A stretch of DNA of 40,034 nt from Candidatus Methanomethylophilaceae archaeon (GCA_028694055.1 JAQUUA010000003.1:1-40034); one strand, 5' to 3'; shown: positions 9,721 through 19,485, numbered from the stretch's first letter. The notes: a model not told the origin generated them from the letters alone. Program-made: numbers and translations.

Positions 9721-10175
9721 TATTTCTCCTCCTCCAGGAGTCCTTCCGCCGCCATGTGCTGACGCATGTTGCGGCGGCTGCGGTACATGCCGCCCTTGGC
9801 GCGCATGTAGTAGCGCCGGTAGACGCTGGGGGTGATGGTGCCATCCTCCCTCAGGGTCTTCAGCTCGTCACGCAGGGGCCGGATGGTTTGGATCCAGCGC
9901 CTCTTCTGCGGGGAACGGGCGTTGGTGGTGCCCTTCCTGCTGCCAGGGCCCTTGCGGCGACCCTTCTCCTTCTGCGCTGCAGCGTAGCGGGTCCGGCCCT
10001 GGGATATGCCGTTCTTGGGCAGGGCCTTGATGGAACCGGAGTCCACCGCGGTGCGGATGTCCGCCCGGGTGATGCAGTCAGCGACCTCGTCGATGCGGTT
10101 GGGGTCTATCCAGACCCGGTTCACACCACACTTCAGGACGCTGGCGGCCATTCTCTTCTGGTTTCTCAGATCCAT
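9720..10175 (-). CDS. rpl19e: Large ribosomal subunit protein eL19
   Basis: MDLRNQKRMAASVLKCGVNRVWIDPNRIDEVADCITRADIR. Confidence 0.97.
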   Translation of the reverse strand: MDLRNQKRMAASVLKCGVNRVWIDPNRIDEVADCITRADIRTAVDSGSIKALPKNGISQGRTRYAAAQKEKGRRKGPGSRKGTTNARSPQKRRWIQTIRPLRDELKTLREDGTITPSVYRRYYMRAKGGMYRSRRNMRQHMAAEGLLEEEK

Positions 10176-10177
10176 GT

Positions 10178-10834
10178 CTATCCCATCCTGTTCAGGATCC
10201 GTATCCCGAGCTCGTCCGCCCGGTCCTCGATGTCGATCCTCTTCTTCGTTCCCACGGTGCCTCCCACCCGGGCGGCCTGGGTCTTAGGGTCCAGGACCTC
10301 CAGCTGAGCGACGTTGTGCACCAGCACCTCCTCGAATCCGGAAGGGTGCAGGCCGCGCACGTCCTTGGGGCCACGGTAGCCCACGCGCACCAGCGGGGGA
10401 CGGCGCTTCAGGCCCTCCCTCATCTTGGAGTGGATGCCCTTGGGCCTCCGCCATTTCTCGCCTAGCTTGGCGTAGCGGAACCACTCCTGCCTCTTGAATG
10501 CCGGGCGGCGGCCGGAGATCTCGGCCCTCTTGCGGAGCTGGGCGACGGTGACGGCGTCAAGCTCAGGCTTGGCCTTCACCACATACTCGCCCTCTTCCAC
10601 GATGAGGTCGTCCTCCTCCACCACGGTCTCTTCGTCCAGGTCGGCCAAGAGCTCCTTCCACTTGTCCACCGTCTTCGGTCCTACCCCGTTGAGGGCCTCC
10701 TTGACGGTCTTGGCGCCATCAGCATCAGCGATGGCCTCCTTCAGGTCGAAGGGGCTCTCGATGTTCATGTCCGCCAGGACGGAGACGTGCTCCTCTTTCA
10801 GGCTGGGGAGGTCAGTGAGCTTGTTTATGGTCAT
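10178..10834 (-). CDS. rpl32e: Large ribosomal subunit protein eL32 with N-terminal helix-hairpin-helix-like extension
   Basis: RPAFKRQEWFRYAKLGEKWRRPKGIHSKMREGLKRRPPLVRVGYRGPKDVRGLHPSGF; N-terminal HhH-like LPSLKEEHVSVLADMNIESPFDLKEAIADADG. Confidence 0.95.
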   Translation of the reverse strand: MTINKLTDLPSLKEEHVSVLADMNIESPFDLKEAIADADGAKTVKEALNGVGPKTVDKWKELLADLDEETVVEEDDLIVEEGEYVVKAKPELDAVTVAQLRKRAEISGRRPAFKRQEWFRYAKLGEKWRRPKGIHSKMREGLKRRPPLVRVGYRGPKDVRGLHPSGFEEVLVHNVAQLEVLDPKTQAARVGGTVGTKKRIDIEDRADELGIRILNRMG

Positions 10835-11388
10835 TCTCTCACCTTGTGCGACTTCTCCACGATGTATATCCCGTCCTGGAACACCCTCGTGTCGAATCCT
10901 CTCCGGGAGGTGGCCTTCTCGATGTTGGCCGCGGTCTGGCCGCAGGCCTCGATGTCCGGGCCGGTGATGTTGACGTCCGCTCCGTTCACTTTCACAACGC
11001 AGTTGCCCACGATGTCCGCGAAACGGGGGGACTTCCCTCCCTGGTAGTTGTCAATCTGTACCTGCTTGCCCTTCACGGCCACCTTCATGGGGAAGTGGTT
11101 GAACACGATCTTCATGTGGTACTCGAAGCCCACGGTCACACCGTGGAACATGTTCTTCACGTGGGCCACATAGGTGCCCACCATGGCCTTCTCCTTCACC
11201 CGGGGGTACTCGCAGCGGATGACGATCTGGTCGTCCTCCACGGACATCTTCACCCGGGGGTGCGCGAAGTGCCTGCTCAGATCGCCCTTCGGTCCCTTGA
11301 CCGCCAGGTCGCGCCCGTCCAACTTGACGGTCACTCCCTTGGGTATGGCGATGTGGTTCTCAATCAAACCTGTAACAGTCATTCTCAC
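10831..11388 (-). CDS. rpl6: Large ribosomal subunit protein uL6
   Basis: AIPKGVTVKLDGRDLAVKGPKGDLSRHF...; operon context. Confidence 0.96.
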   Translation of the reverse strand: MRMTVTGLIENHIAIPKGVTVKLDGRDLAVKGPKGDLSRHFAHPRVKMSVEDDQIVIRCEYPRVKEKAMVGTYVAHVKNMFHGVTVGFEYHMKIVFNHFPMKVAVKGKQVQIDNYQGGKSPRFADIVGNCVVKVNGADVNITGPDIEACGQTAANIEKATSRRGFDTRVFQDGIYIVEKSHKVRE

Positions 11389-11391
11389 ACC

Positions 11392-11781
11392 TCAATATAC
11401 GTAGGCCAGCAGCTTCCCGCCCACCCCGAGCTCCTTGGCCTCGGTGTGGGTGATGACTCCCTCGGTGGTGGTCAGTATGAGCACCCCGAAGTCCTGCGCG
11501 GGCAGGTAGCGGGACTCGAACTTCTCCAGGTCGTTCCTCTTCACCGAGTACCGGGGCTTAATGACGCCACAGTTGTTGATGGCGCCTTTGAGCATGACGC
11601 GGAACTGGCCGGCGCGGCCGTCCTCGATGTACTCGAACTGGTTGATGTAGCCATGGTCCTGCATAACCTTCAGCACCCTGCCGATGAGTTTGGAGGAGGG
11701 CCGGATATAGCATTCGCTCTTGCCCACGGACACGGCGTTGCGCATGACGGACATGGCGTCGTTTAATGGATCACTCTGCAT
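11392..11781 (-). CDS. rps8: Small ribosomal subunit protein uS8
   Basis: [43 protein letters not shown]. Confidence 0.97.
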   Translation of the reverse strand: MQSDPLNDAMSVMRNAVSVGKSECYIRPSSKLIGRVLKVMQDHGYINQFEYIEDGRAGQFRVMLKGAINNCGVIKPRYSVKRNDLEKFESRYLPAQDFGVLILTTTEGVITHTEAKELGVGGKLLAYVY

Positions 11782-11790
11782 ATTGTCACC

Positions 11791-11937
11791 TCACGAATAC
11801 TTCTTGAACCCCAGCTGGGGGGCGACTTCCCTGAAGCACTGGCGACAGAGGTGCATGCCGTACCTTCGGATGATGCCGCGTCTTCTGCCGCAGCGGGTGC
11901 AGCCCTTGCTCCTGCCGAACTCCTTCTTGGGTTTCAT
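11791..11937 (-). CDS. rps14: Small ribosomal subunit protein uS14 (zinc-binding, 48 aa)
   Basis: Absent from the ORF track (too short). Manual translation: [48 protein letters not shown]; two CxxC motifs; sits between rpl5 and rps8 as in other archaea. Confidence 0.95.
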   Translation of the reverse strand: MKPKKEFGRSKGCTRCGRRRGIIRRYGMHLCRQCFREVAPQLGFKKYS

Positions 11938-12446
11938 TCTACCACCTCGACGTTGTAGTTGGCCTTCATGAACTGAATGGCCTCTGGCCGGTTCAGACGG
12001 TGGCCCCTGGGGACGCGCCTCTTGAGGAGCATCCTCTGGGTCACCCTGTTGCCGGGCCTCTTGAGCACCACGCTGACATCCATGCCGAATATGCCGATCT
12101 CCGGGTCGTACTTCATGCCCGGGAAGTCGGTGTAGTCGGTGATGCCGAAGGACATGTTGCCCTCGGGGTCGAAGGAGTACACCGGGATACGGTGCTCCCT
12201 GATCTCCAGCGCCCGGCGCAGGAAATCGTCCGCCTTATCCCTTCTCAGGGTGACCTTGCATCCCAGGGGCATGCCCTTACGGATGGCCAGGTCGCGGTTG
12301 ATGGTCTTGGAAATGGTCTGCACGGATTTCTGGCCGGTCACCATCTCGATGACCTTCTGGGCTTTGGACAGCCTCTCGCCGGCCTCGCCCACGCCGATGT
12401 TCACCACGACCTTCTCCACCCGTGGCTGCCGCATGGTCTCGCTCAT
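11934..12446 (-). CDS. rpl5: Large ribosomal subunit protein uL5
   Basis: [40 protein letters not shown]. Confidence 0.96.
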   Translation of the reverse strand: MSETMRQPRVEKVVVNIGVGEAGERLSKAQKVIEMVTGQKSVQTISKTINRDLAIRKGMPLGCKVTLRRDKADDFLRRALEIREHRIPVYSFDPEGNMSFGITDYTDFPGMKYDPEIGIFGMDVSVVLKRPGNRVTQRMLLKRRVPRGHRLNRPEAIQFMKANYNVEVVE

Positions 12447-13153
12447 AGGGCGCTTCCCTCCGGCAGTTTGATGGCGGCGGTCTTGGTGCCGATGACGAAC
12501 ACGTTCTCCTTCACGGTCTCCCTGCCGTCCTTGAAGGTGACGACGTTGGGAGTGGCGCGGCGGGTAATGTTCAGTTCAGCCACCACAGCGGTGTCACCGG
12601 CGTGGTTGCCGCTGATGACCATGGCCACGGCGTCCGTACCCAGGGGGTAGGACTCCAGGATCTCCTGGGAGGGCACAGCCAGCTTCAGGACGTCGCCGGT
12701 GCGGTACTTGTTCTCATCCAGGAGGATGTTCCTCCCGTCGTGCATGTTGAGTTGGAACTTGCCGTTCTTGACCACGGTCTTGTTCTCCACCCGGCAGAGC
12801 TTCCATCCCGCCACCTCGGCGTCGATGGGCTGCAGGGTGAACTTGCCCTTGTTGGTCAGGAGCATGCGGTAGTTGGCATCCATCTTGGGTATGGAGACCA
12901 CGTCCATCAGGCCGATGGGGAACTTGCCGTCCCTCACAGGCTTTCCGTCCACCAGGATGTCCCGGTTACCGATGATGCGCTTGGCCTCCTTGGCGGTGTC
13001 GCACAGTTTCAGCAGGTCCCTGATCACCAAGGTGGCGGGCATGCTGTTCTCGATGGAATGCGGTCCCGGGGATTGCTTCGTCACCCAGACACTGACCTTC
13101 CTCTTCAGGGGCCAGGTGCGGGGTGCGGTGAGTCTTTTCATCTGATTGCTCAT
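12443..13153 (-). CDS. rps4e: Small ribosomal subunit protein eS4
   Basis: MSNQMKRLTAPRTWPLKRKVSVWVTKQSPGPHSIENSMPATLVIRDLLKLC; start moved in from 13195. Confidence 0.95.
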   Translation of the reverse strand: MSNQMKRLTAPRTWPLKRKVSVWVTKQSPGPHSIENSMPATLVIRDLLKLCDTAKEAKRIIGNRDILVDGKPVRDGKFPIGLMDVVSIPKMDANYRMLLTNKGKFTLQPIDAEVAGWKLCRVENKTVVKNGKFQLNMHDGRNILLDENKYRTGDVLKLAVPSQEILESYPLGTDAVAMVISGNHAGDTAVVAELNITRRATPNVVTFKDGRETVKENVFVIGTKTAAIKLPEGSAL

Positions 13154-13527
13154 ATCGCAGCCTCCTTCTTCTTGAGGAGCTTCTCTTTTCTCCACTCGTC
13201 GCTGAGCTCGAGCTTGGTCACTACCACGTTGGAGGCGTGGATGGGACGGGCCACAGCGGTGCCGTCGGCCTGTTCCTGGGTGACTCCCTCGATGGACAGC
13301 TTGCCATCCTTGGTGAAGACCTCCAGGACCTTTCCTTCCGTGCCCCGGACGTCCTCCGACCCGCGGACCACCAGAACGGTGTCGCCGCGGACCACGCGCA
13401 CAGACCTCTTGCCATATTTGTCTCTGAGGTCCTTGCTCAGAGGGGAGGCCAACATCTTCCGGCGGATGTGCACGGGAGCGTTGAAATGGGCCTTCCTCTG
13501 TTTCCTAGCTTTGCTACTGGCTATCAT
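13150..13527 (-). CDS. rpl24: Large ribosomal subunit protein uL24
   Basis: SKARKQRKAHFNAPVHIRRKMLASPLSKDLRDKYGKRSVRVVRGDTVLVVRG (KOW). Confidence 0.96.
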   Translation of the reverse strand: MIASSKARKQRKAHFNAPVHIRRKMLASPLSKDLRDKYGKRSVRVVRGDTVLVVRGSEDVRGTEGKVLEVFTKDGKLSIEGVTQEQADGTAVARPIHASNVVVTKLELSDEWRKEKLLKKKEAAI

Positions 13528-13536
13528 TTAAGTACC

Positions 13537-13935
13537 TCACAGTATGGTGTTGGCCGTGGCGGATACCCGCGGCCAGCGCTCAGCGGCCTCTTTGGCCACC
13601 GGGCCTTTGATGTCCGTGCCCTTGGTCTCACCGGTCTCGGTGGTGATGACGGCGGCATTGTCCTCGAAGGACACCATGGTCCCGTCGGGGCGGCGCATGG
13701 GGCGCTTCTGCCTGACCACCACGGCGTGCACGATCTGCCTCCGCATCTGGGGGGTCCCCTTCTTCACGGAGCCGATGATGATGTCGCCCACGCCAGCGTT
13801 AGGCTGGCGGCGGGACACGCCTTTGTAGCCGGGCACAGCGATGACTTGGATGACCTTGGCGCCGGTGTTGTCCACAACGTCCAGGTTGGTCCCGGTCTGG
13901 ATGCCCTTGGTCTGGTTTCCAGATATTCCCTTCAT
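13537..13935 (-). CDS. rpl14: Large ribosomal subunit protein uL14
   Basis: GIQTGTNLDVVDNTGAKVIQVIAVPGYKGVSRRQPNAGVGDIIIGSVKKG. Confidence 0.97.
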   Translation of the reverse strand: MKGISGNQTKGIQTGTNLDVVDNTGAKVIQVIAVPGYKGVSRRQPNAGVGDIIIGSVKKGTPQMRRQIVHAVVVRQKRPMRRPDGTMVSFEDNAAVITTETGETKGTDIKGPVAKEAAERWPRVSATANTIL

Positions 13936-13939
13936 CCTT

Positions 13940-14269
13940 TCACCTCTTCTCCACGGCCACGAAGGAAACGGTCTTGCTGATGGGCCGGCACTCCATGAAC
14001 CTCACCTCGTCTCCCACCTTGAGCTCAAGGCAGGGAGAGGCGTGGACGGAGTAGCGGCTGGTACGCTTCTCGTATCTCTCGTACTTCTGCTGGTACTTCA
14101 TGTAGTTACGCTCAACCACCGCGGTCTTGTCCATTTTGACGGAGACCACTTTCCCGTCCAGGACCTGCCCGCGAACGGGCAGCTTCCCGTGGAAGGGGCA
14201 GTTCTCGTCCTGGCAAGTGGATGCTGGAGGGTTGACGTCTAAGCCGATGTCTCTGATTTTAACTTCCAT
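13940..14269 (-). CDS. rps17: Small ribosomal subunit protein uS17
   Basis: [67 protein letters not shown]. Confidence 0.96.
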   Translation of the reverse strand: MEVKIRDIGLDVNPPASTCQDENCPFHGKLPVRGQVLDGKVVSVKMDKTAVVERNYMKYQQKYERYEKRTSRYSVHASPCLELKVGDEVRFMECRPISKTVSFVAVEKR

Positions 14270-14274
14270 AAGAT

Positions 14275-14532
14275 TCACCTAACCTTCTTTATCCTGTCTT
14301 CTGGTCGGTGCAGTATCTCTGAACCCTGGATGACAGTCTTCTGTCCCTGGTATGTGAATTGGAACTCGTTCCCCTTCTTGGGGATGATGCGCTCCCGGTC
14401 CCCCCCGTCGATGACGAAGGTGTTCTTGGTCTCGTCCACCACCAGGCCGGCGATGCCGGCGTGGCAGCCTTGGCCCATGACCTTGGTTTCCATCCCTATG
14501 AGTTCCATTCGCATGAGATCACTTTTCCTCAT
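14275..14532 (-). CDS. rnp1: Ribonuclease P protein component 1 (Rpp29/Pop4)
   Basis: [51 protein letters not shown]; located between SUI1 and uS17. Confidence 0.9.
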   Translation of the reverse strand: MRKSDLMRMELIGMETKVMGQGCHAGIAGLVVDETKNTFVIDGGDRERIIPKKGNEFQFTYQGQKTVIQGSEILHRPEDRIKKVR

Positions 14533-14533
14533 C

Positions 14534-14833
14534 TCACCTGACTTCCGTTTGGAAGCCCATGTCCTCCAGCACGGCGCGCACCTTCTTGCGGTGCTCGCCC
14601 TGGAGCTCGATGCGGCCGTCCTTGGCGGTGCCGCCGGCGGCGCATCTGGTCTTCAGTTGCTTGGCGAGGTCGTCGATGTCGATGTCGTTCTCATCGATGC
14701 CTTCGATGACAGTGACCGTCTTGCCGTACCTACGGCTGTCTATGCTGATCCGGACGCTCTGCTGCTCACGTGCGATCTCCTCGCACATGCACAGTTCGCC
14801 CGGCAATCCACATACGGGGCAGATTTCCGCCAT
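14534..14833 (-). CDS. Translation initiation factor aIF1 (SUI1 family)
   Basis: CPVCGLPGELCMCEEIAREQQSVRISIDSRRYGKTVTVIEGIDENDIDIDDLAKQLKTRCAAGGTAKDGRIELQGEHRKKVRAVLEDMGF. Confidence 0.95.
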   Translation of the reverse strand: MAEICPVCGLPGELCMCEEIAREQQSVRISIDSRRYGKTVTVIEGIDENDIDIDDLAKQLKTRCAAGGTAKDGRIELQGEHRKKVRAVLEDMGFQTEVR

Positions 14834-15036
14834 TATCTCTTTTCCTCCTCCAGCTGAACGGTCAGGATGCGGGCGATGTTGGTCCTCAAGGCACGGATGA
14901 GGCCGGGGTTGGCCGGGGCACCGCCCATGGCCGCCCCCCCCCTCTCGTGCATGAGCTCGTTGCGGATCTCCTTGAGTTTCGCGTTGCGCTCCACGGCGTT
15001 CATCTCTCTGATTTCAGAGGTTTTCAACAGTGCCAT
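14833..15036 (-). CDS. rpl29: Large ribosomal subunit protein uL29
   Basis: LLKTSEIREMNAVERNAKLKEIRNELMHERGGAAMGGAPANPGLIRALRTNIARILTVQ. Confidence 0.95.
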   Translation of the reverse strand: MALLKTSEIREMNAVERNAKLKEIRNELMHERGGAAMGGAPANPGLIRALRTNIARILTVQLEEEKR

Positions 15037-15741
15037 CTACTCTCCCTCCGGGATTTCCTCGGCTAGCTCCTCGTCGACAGCGGCCAGGGGGTCCTCGCCC
15101 TCAGGCTCCGCCTCGTAGAGGTGGGGAAGGTTGCGGGCGGCATCGGTCTTGGAGACCACGAAGATGTCCGCCGGCAGGACAGCGCCGGGGGCCATGATCT
15201 CCACGGTGACCCCGATGACTCCCTGCTTCAGCTTGGCCACGGCGAACCCATGCTCTATGAACTGTATCTTGGGCTCTCCGCAGAACTTGATGTAACCGTC
15301 CTTGAACTTCTCGGTCCTGTGCCTCTGGCCAGTGAGCTTGCCGGCGATGACCACCTGACAGCCACGGGCCCCGGACTCCATGATACGGCGTACCGTGGAG
15401 TGACCAGCGCGGCGGAAGTGCCAGCCCCTCTCCAGGGAGAAGGCCAGCTTCTCGGCCATGATCTGGGCGCTGAGGTTGGGGTTGGCCACCTCGGTGACCT
15501 CGATCCCGGGGTTCTCGAAGCCGAACTTCTCCTCGATGTCCCGGGTGAGCTTGTTGATGGTCGCCCCTCTTCTTCCGATAACCAATCCAGGCCTCTCGGT
15601 GCTCAGGATGACGCGGGTGCCCATGGGGGTCCTCTGCACATCCAATCCACCGAAGCCGGCGCGGCTGACTTCTTTCATGAGGTACTCTTTGAGGAGGACC
15701 CGACGGATGTTCTCAGCCACGAATTTACGTTCTGATGCCAT
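15037..15741 (-). CDS. rps3: Small ribosomal subunit protein uS3
   Basis: FVAENIRRVLLKEYLMKEVSRAGFGGLDVQRTPMGTRVILSTERPGLVIGRRGATI (KH); acidic C-terminal tail. Confidence 0.97.
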   Translation of the reverse strand: MASERKFVAENIRRVLLKEYLMKEVSRAGFGGLDVQRTPMGTRVILSTERPGLVIGRRGATINKLTRDIEEKFGFENPGIEVTEVANPNLSAQIMAEKLAFSLERGWHFRRAGHSTVRRIMESGARGCQVVIAGKLTGQRHRTEKFKDGYIKFCGEPKIQFIEHGFAVAKLKQGVIGVTVEIMAPGAVLPADIFVVSKTDAARNLPHLYEAEPEGEDPLAAVDEELAEEIPEGE

Positions 15742-15742
15742 T

Positions 15743-16198
15743 CTACTCTACCTCCTCTAGGATGACCTCGATGTTCACCATCTGCTGGTTCCACTGCGTC
15801 GCCCGGCCGTGGGCGCGGGGCATGTAGCCCTGCTGCACACGTCCGATGGAGGTGGATATGGTGGAAATCACCATCTCCTCGCTGTCCAAGCCTTTGTACT
15901 CGGCATTGGCGACAGCGCTCTGCAGGACCTGCAGGATGGCCCCGGCGGCCTTCTGCGGGTAACGTCCCGGACCGACGCCGGGTTTGTGGGACACCCTCTT
16001 GTTGAATCTCTTCAAGGGGACGGCCCTCTTCAGCTCGATGACCTCTTCCAGCATCCGCATGGCATCGTTCACGTTGCGGCCGCGTATCATCCCACAGATT
16101 TCACGGGAGAACTTGGGGGATATGGGCAGCTCCTTGCCGATGGCCTTGGCGGTGACGTCCGGATCAGCATACATTGTGTAACCTTTCACAGCAATCAC
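15743..16198 (-). CDS. rpl22: Large ribosomal subunit protein uL22
   Basis: KELPISPKFSREICGMIRGRNVNDAMRMLEEVIELKRAVPLKRFNKRVSHKPG. Confidence 0.96.
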   Translation of the reverse strand: MIAVKGYTMYADPDVTAKAIGKELPISPKFSREICGMIRGRNVNDAMRMLEEVIELKRAVPLKRFNKRVSHKPGVGPGRYPQKAAGAILQVLQSAVANAEYKGLDSEEMVISTISTSIGRVQQGYMPRAHGRATQWNQQMVNIEVILEEVE

Positions 16199-16663
16199 CT
16201 ACTTCAGCGGCATGAACTTGGAAGACCGGGTAGCACCCACTCCAGGTCCGGAGTGCGCAGGGTTTTTCCGGGTGAGAGCGAACTCTCCCAGGAAATGACC
16301 GATCATCTCGGGTTTGATCTCTATCTCTTTGAATTCCTTGCCGGTGTACACCGCCACCGTCCGACCCACGAACTGGGGGATGATGGGGATGTCGCGGCGG
16401 TGGGTCCTGACCACTCCCTCGCCGGACTTCAGCTTGTCGAAGCAGACCTGCTGCTCCGGGTTCAGTCCGCGGACGTAGGTCCTCCGGGCACGGGCGGGTA
16501 TGATGCTCAGGACATCCTCGAAGGACATCTCCAGGAGCTCTTCCATGGTGAAGCCACGGTAGGTGAACTCCTTCTTCCTTCTGGCCTGTATCGCGCTCGC
16601 CTTCTTCCTGGACTTTCTCCGGGAAGCCTTTGCCGATCCTGCGATGATCTTCTTTTTGGCCAT
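16199..16663 (-). CDS. rps19: Small ribosomal subunit protein uS19
   Basis: KEFTYRGFTMEELLEMSFEDVLSIIPARARRTYVRG...IPIIPQFVGRTVAVYTGKEFKEIEIKPEMIGHFLGEFALTRK; ATG at 16663 preferred over upstream GTG. Confidence 0.95.
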   Translation of the reverse strand: MAKKKIIAGSAKASRRKSRKKASAIQARRKKEFTYRGFTMEELLEMSFEDVLSIIPARARRTYVRGLNPEQQVCFDKLKSGEGVVRTHRRDIPIIPQFVGRTVAVYTGKEFKEIEIKPEMIGHFLGEFALTRKNPAHSGPGVGATRSSKFMPLK

Positions 16664-16668
16664 TGTTA

Positions 16669-17367
16669 TCACTTCCTCGATTTCTTCTTAGGAGAAAGGC
16701 GACCGACCTTCCTTCCCGGCGGGGCGTTCCTGCTGACAGTGCTGGGCTTTCCGACGTGCTTGTGAGCACCTCCACCATGGGGGTGGTCCACCGGGTTCAT
16801 GGCCACACCGCTGACCTTGAAGTGCATCTTGGCCTTCGATTTCAGGGCGTGGTACTTCTTTCCGGATTTGCCGAAGGGCTTGTCTCCCCTTCCGCCTCCA
16901 GCCACTATGCCCACTGCCGCCCGGCAGCGGGGCTCGAACTGCTTCATGGCTCCGGAGGGCATGAGGACGACGACCTTGTCGCCCCGGCTGACCACGGTGC
17001 CGGACGTGCCGGCGGTGCGGATCAGCTTGCCCCCGTCTCCGGGCAGCAGCTCCACATTGTGCACCAACGTTCCCTCCGGGATGTTGGCGAGCATCATGAC
17101 GTTGCCGGGCCTGATGGTCCCGGTATCGCCGATGGTGACATTGTCTCCCACTTTCATGCCCTCAGCAGCCAGGACGTAGTCCTTGCCGCCCGGCAAGGCG
17201 ACCTCTGCCAATGGGCAGCTGCGACCAGGGGCGTGGATGAGGTCCACGATGGGTCCGCTGACCTCATCGAACTTGGGGTGCTGGATCTTCTCCACGTGCC
17301 TGTGGCTGGGGGAGCGGTACTGGGAGCCTCCGCGGCCCCTCCTCTGTGTGATTAGTCTCTTTCCCAT
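16669..17367 (-). CDS. rpl2: Large ribosomal subunit protein uL2
   Basis: MGKRLITQRRGRGGSQYRSPSHRHVEKIQHP...VAMNPVDHPHGGGAHKHVGKPSTVSRNAPPGRKVG. Confidence 0.98.
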   Translation of the reverse strand: MGKRLITQRRGRGGSQYRSPSHRHVEKIQHPKFDEVSGPIVDLIHAPGRSCPLAEVALPGGKDYVLAAEGMKVGDNVTIGDTGTIRPGNVMMLANIPEGTLVHNVELLPGDGGKLIRTAGTSGTVVSRGDKVVVLMPSGAMKQFEPRCRAAVGIVAGGGRGDKPFGKSGKKYHALKSKAKMHFKVSGVAMNPVDHPHGGGAHKHVGKPSTVSRNAPPGRKVGRLSPKKKSRK

Positions 17368-17378
17368 CTCAGTACCCC

Positions 17379-17660
17379 CTACATTACTCCTATCCGGGTG
17401 CCGATCTCCTCCGCGGAGTAGCCGTCACCCAGCTTGATAATGGCATGCTTGCCGTCTTTCTCGATCCGGGTCCAGACCTTGGAAACCTTGACATCGAAGC
17501 GCTCCTCGAAGGCCGCCTTGATGTCCTGCTTGCTGGCGTCACGGTGCACCAGGAACTCGATCCTGTTGCCGTCGGTGAACTGCTGGGTCTTGCTTCCGGA
17601 CATGTGGTTCATGGACTTCTCCGTCACATAGGGATGGATCAGTATGCTGGATTTCTTCAT
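17379..17660 (-). CDS. rpl23: Large ribosomal subunit protein uL23
   Basis: ILIHPYVTEKSMNHM...NRIEFLVHRDASKQDIKAAFEERFDVKVSKVWT. Confidence 0.96.
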   Translation of the reverse strand: MKKSSILIHPYVTEKSMNHMSGSKTQQFTDGNRIEFLVHRDASKQDIKAAFEERFDVKVSKVWTRIEKDGKHAIIKLGDGYSAEEIGTRIGVM

Positions 17661-18439
17661 TGCTCCCAGCCTCCTATGGCGTTGATGGCGGATTCGCTGA
17701 ACACCGTCAACCGTCCCGGGTCCCCTCCGGGGGCCAGGACGTCGGAGTTCAGACCGCAGACCGCCTCGACCTCCACACCGGGGAGGTTGGCGGCGCCCTT
17801 GAAGAGGGGAAGGTCGCGCTCTGCCACCACCAGCAGTATGCTGCGGGGCGTGCGGTACTTCCTGTTCCTCATGGTTCCGCGGCCAGCACGGATCTTGCGT
17901 CCGTCCTTGGCGCGGTCCACATCGTAGTCCAGACCGATGCTGGACAAGGCGGCGTAGACCTCCTGGGTGCTGATGAGCTCCTGCATGCGGTCCTCGATGA
18001 CCACGGGGAAGCTCACACCGTCGGCGAACTGATGCCCACGGTCGCGCACAGCCTCCTCGCTGCCCACGGCAGCCAAGGCGGACAGGCGAGCCAAGGTCCT
18101 CTCCTTCTGGTTCATCTTCTTGGACCAGTCCTTCTCCGGCTTGGGCGGGTGGGCCCGGCGTCCGGAGACGTTGTTGGGGGACTGGGCGCCCTTGCGGCCA
18201 TCCTTGAGCCTCTGGACACGGGAAACGCCACGTCCTTTGCCCCAGGTGCTGACGGAATGCCTCATCCCGGATTCGGGGGAAGGTCCGTAGGCCTGCCGGC
18301 GGTTGGCCTCAGCGGCCACCACGGCCTTCTTGATGAGGTCGGGGCGGAACTGGGTCTCGAAAACGGCCGGGACGGGCACGCTCTTCACGACTTCTCCTTC
18401 CAAGGAGTATACATTGGTGGTTCTCTGTTTGGTCGCCAT
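17657..18439 (-). CDS. rpl4: Large ribosomal subunit protein uL4
   Basis: VYSLEGEVVKSVPVPAVFETQFRPDLIKKAVVAAEANRRQAYGPSPESGMRHSVSTWGKGRGVSRVQRLKDGRKGAQSPNNVSGRRAHPPK. Confidence 0.97.
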   Translation of the reverse strand: MATKQRTTNVYSLEGEVVKSVPVPAVFETQFRPDLIKKAVVAAEANRRQAYGPSPESGMRHSVSTWGKGRGVSRVQRLKDGRKGAQSPNNVSGRRAHPPKPEKDWSKKMNQKERTLARLSALAAVGSEEAVRDRGHQFADGVSFPVVIEDRMQELISTQEVYAALSSIGLDYDVDRAKDGRKIRAGRGTMRNRKYRTPRSILLVVAERDLPLFKGAANLPGVEVEAVCGLNSDVLAPGGDPGRLTVFSESAINAIGGWEQ

Positions 18440-18441
18440 CC

Positions 18442-19440
18442 TCAGGCCCCCTGCTTGGATTCGGTGGAGACGTAAGTGACGTTCACCGCTTCAGTGCTGG
18501 TCTTCTTGGGCAGTCTCACCGGGTCTCGCAACCGCACCAGGCGCTTGGCCGGTCCGGGAACGGAGCCATGGATGAGAACATAGGGGTTCACCACGTCGCC
18601 GTAGTGCAGGAATCCGCCCTTGGGGGTGATCTCGCTGCCGTTCTCCCCTATCTTGATTAGCTTCTTGTTGAACTCGGTCCTCTGGTGGTATCCCATCTGA
18701 CCGGCCATGGGCACAGTGGGCCTCACGTAGCCGGGGCGCTTGGGGCCCAGGTTACCGATCATGCGGCTGTGCTTGCTGTTCTTGTGGCTGAGCAATTTGA
18801 CTCCCCAGCGCTTCACGGCGCCTTGGAATCCCTTGCCCTTGGTGACCGCGGAAACATCGATGACCGCGCCGTCGAAGGCGAAGTCCTTGATGCCGACATC
18901 CTTGCCCAGGATGCCCTTGGCGAAGGTCAGCCGCTCGTCTATGGTGCCTCCTCCGATCCGCAGCTCCATGAGCTCCGGGACCTTCTTGGGCACACCCTTG
19001 ACCAGACGGGGCTGGGTGTAGGCGATCACCCGGACATCCTCTAAGTCGATGTCCGCATACTTGCCGAACGATTCTTCATTGTGATTCTTAGGAACGCTGA
19101 GACGGCGGGACAGCAAGGGGTCCAAGTCGTTGGCCCATACCTCGCCCACGGTCTTCAGTCCATAGGCGGTGCTCTCGTAGAGCCTGACCGCCGCCACTTT
19201 CATGGGGGGGACCTCCAGGACCGTAACGGGCACCTGGACCTCCTGTCCGGAGGTGGTGCTCTTGGCCCTCTTGTCCACTATGAACGCATGTGTCATTCCT
19301 GCCTTGTAACCGGCAAAACCCTGGATTTTCGGGGCACCATCGCTGCTTGGCCACGAATCCAGCCTGGGAGTCTCCCTGACGGCCCTCTTCCTGGGACCGT
19401 ACGCTCTTGAACCTCGTTTAGGACGTCTTTTTTGCGGCAT
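18442..19440 (-). CDS. rpl3: Large ribosomal subunit protein uL3
   Basis: MPQKRRPKRGSRAYGPRKRAVRETPRLDSW...VKRWGVKLLSHKNSKHSRMIGNLGPKRPGYVRPTVPMAGQMGYHQRTEFNKK. Confidence 0.97.
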   Translation of the reverse strand: MPQKRRPKRGSRAYGPRKRAVRETPRLDSWPSSDGAPKIQGFAGYKAGMTHAFIVDKRAKSTTSGQEVQVPVTVLEVPPMKVAAVRLYESTAYGLKTVGEVWANDLDPLLSRRLSVPKNHNEESFGKYADIDLEDVRVIAYTQPRLVKGVPKKVPELMELRIGGGTIDERLTFAKGILGKDVGIKDFAFDGAVIDVSAVTKGKGFQGAVKRWGVKLLSHKNSKHSRMIGNLGPKRPGYVRPTVPMAGQMGYHQRTEFNKKLIKIGENGSEITPKGGFLHYGDVVNPYVLIHGSVPGPAKRLVRLRDPVRLPKKTSTEAVNVTYVSTESKQGA

Positions 19441-19458
19441 GAATATCTCCTCACACCA

Positions 19459-19485
19459 GGCGAGAGTATCTTCGCTGATCTCGCC
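19459..19485 (-). promoter_or_regulatory. Perfect 7-bp stem hairpin in the rpl3 leader, just upstream of the Shine-Dalgarno
   Basis: Minus strand GGCGAGA-TCAGCGAAGATAC-TCTCGCC, followed by GGTGTGAGGAGATATTC-ATG. Confidence 0.5.
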
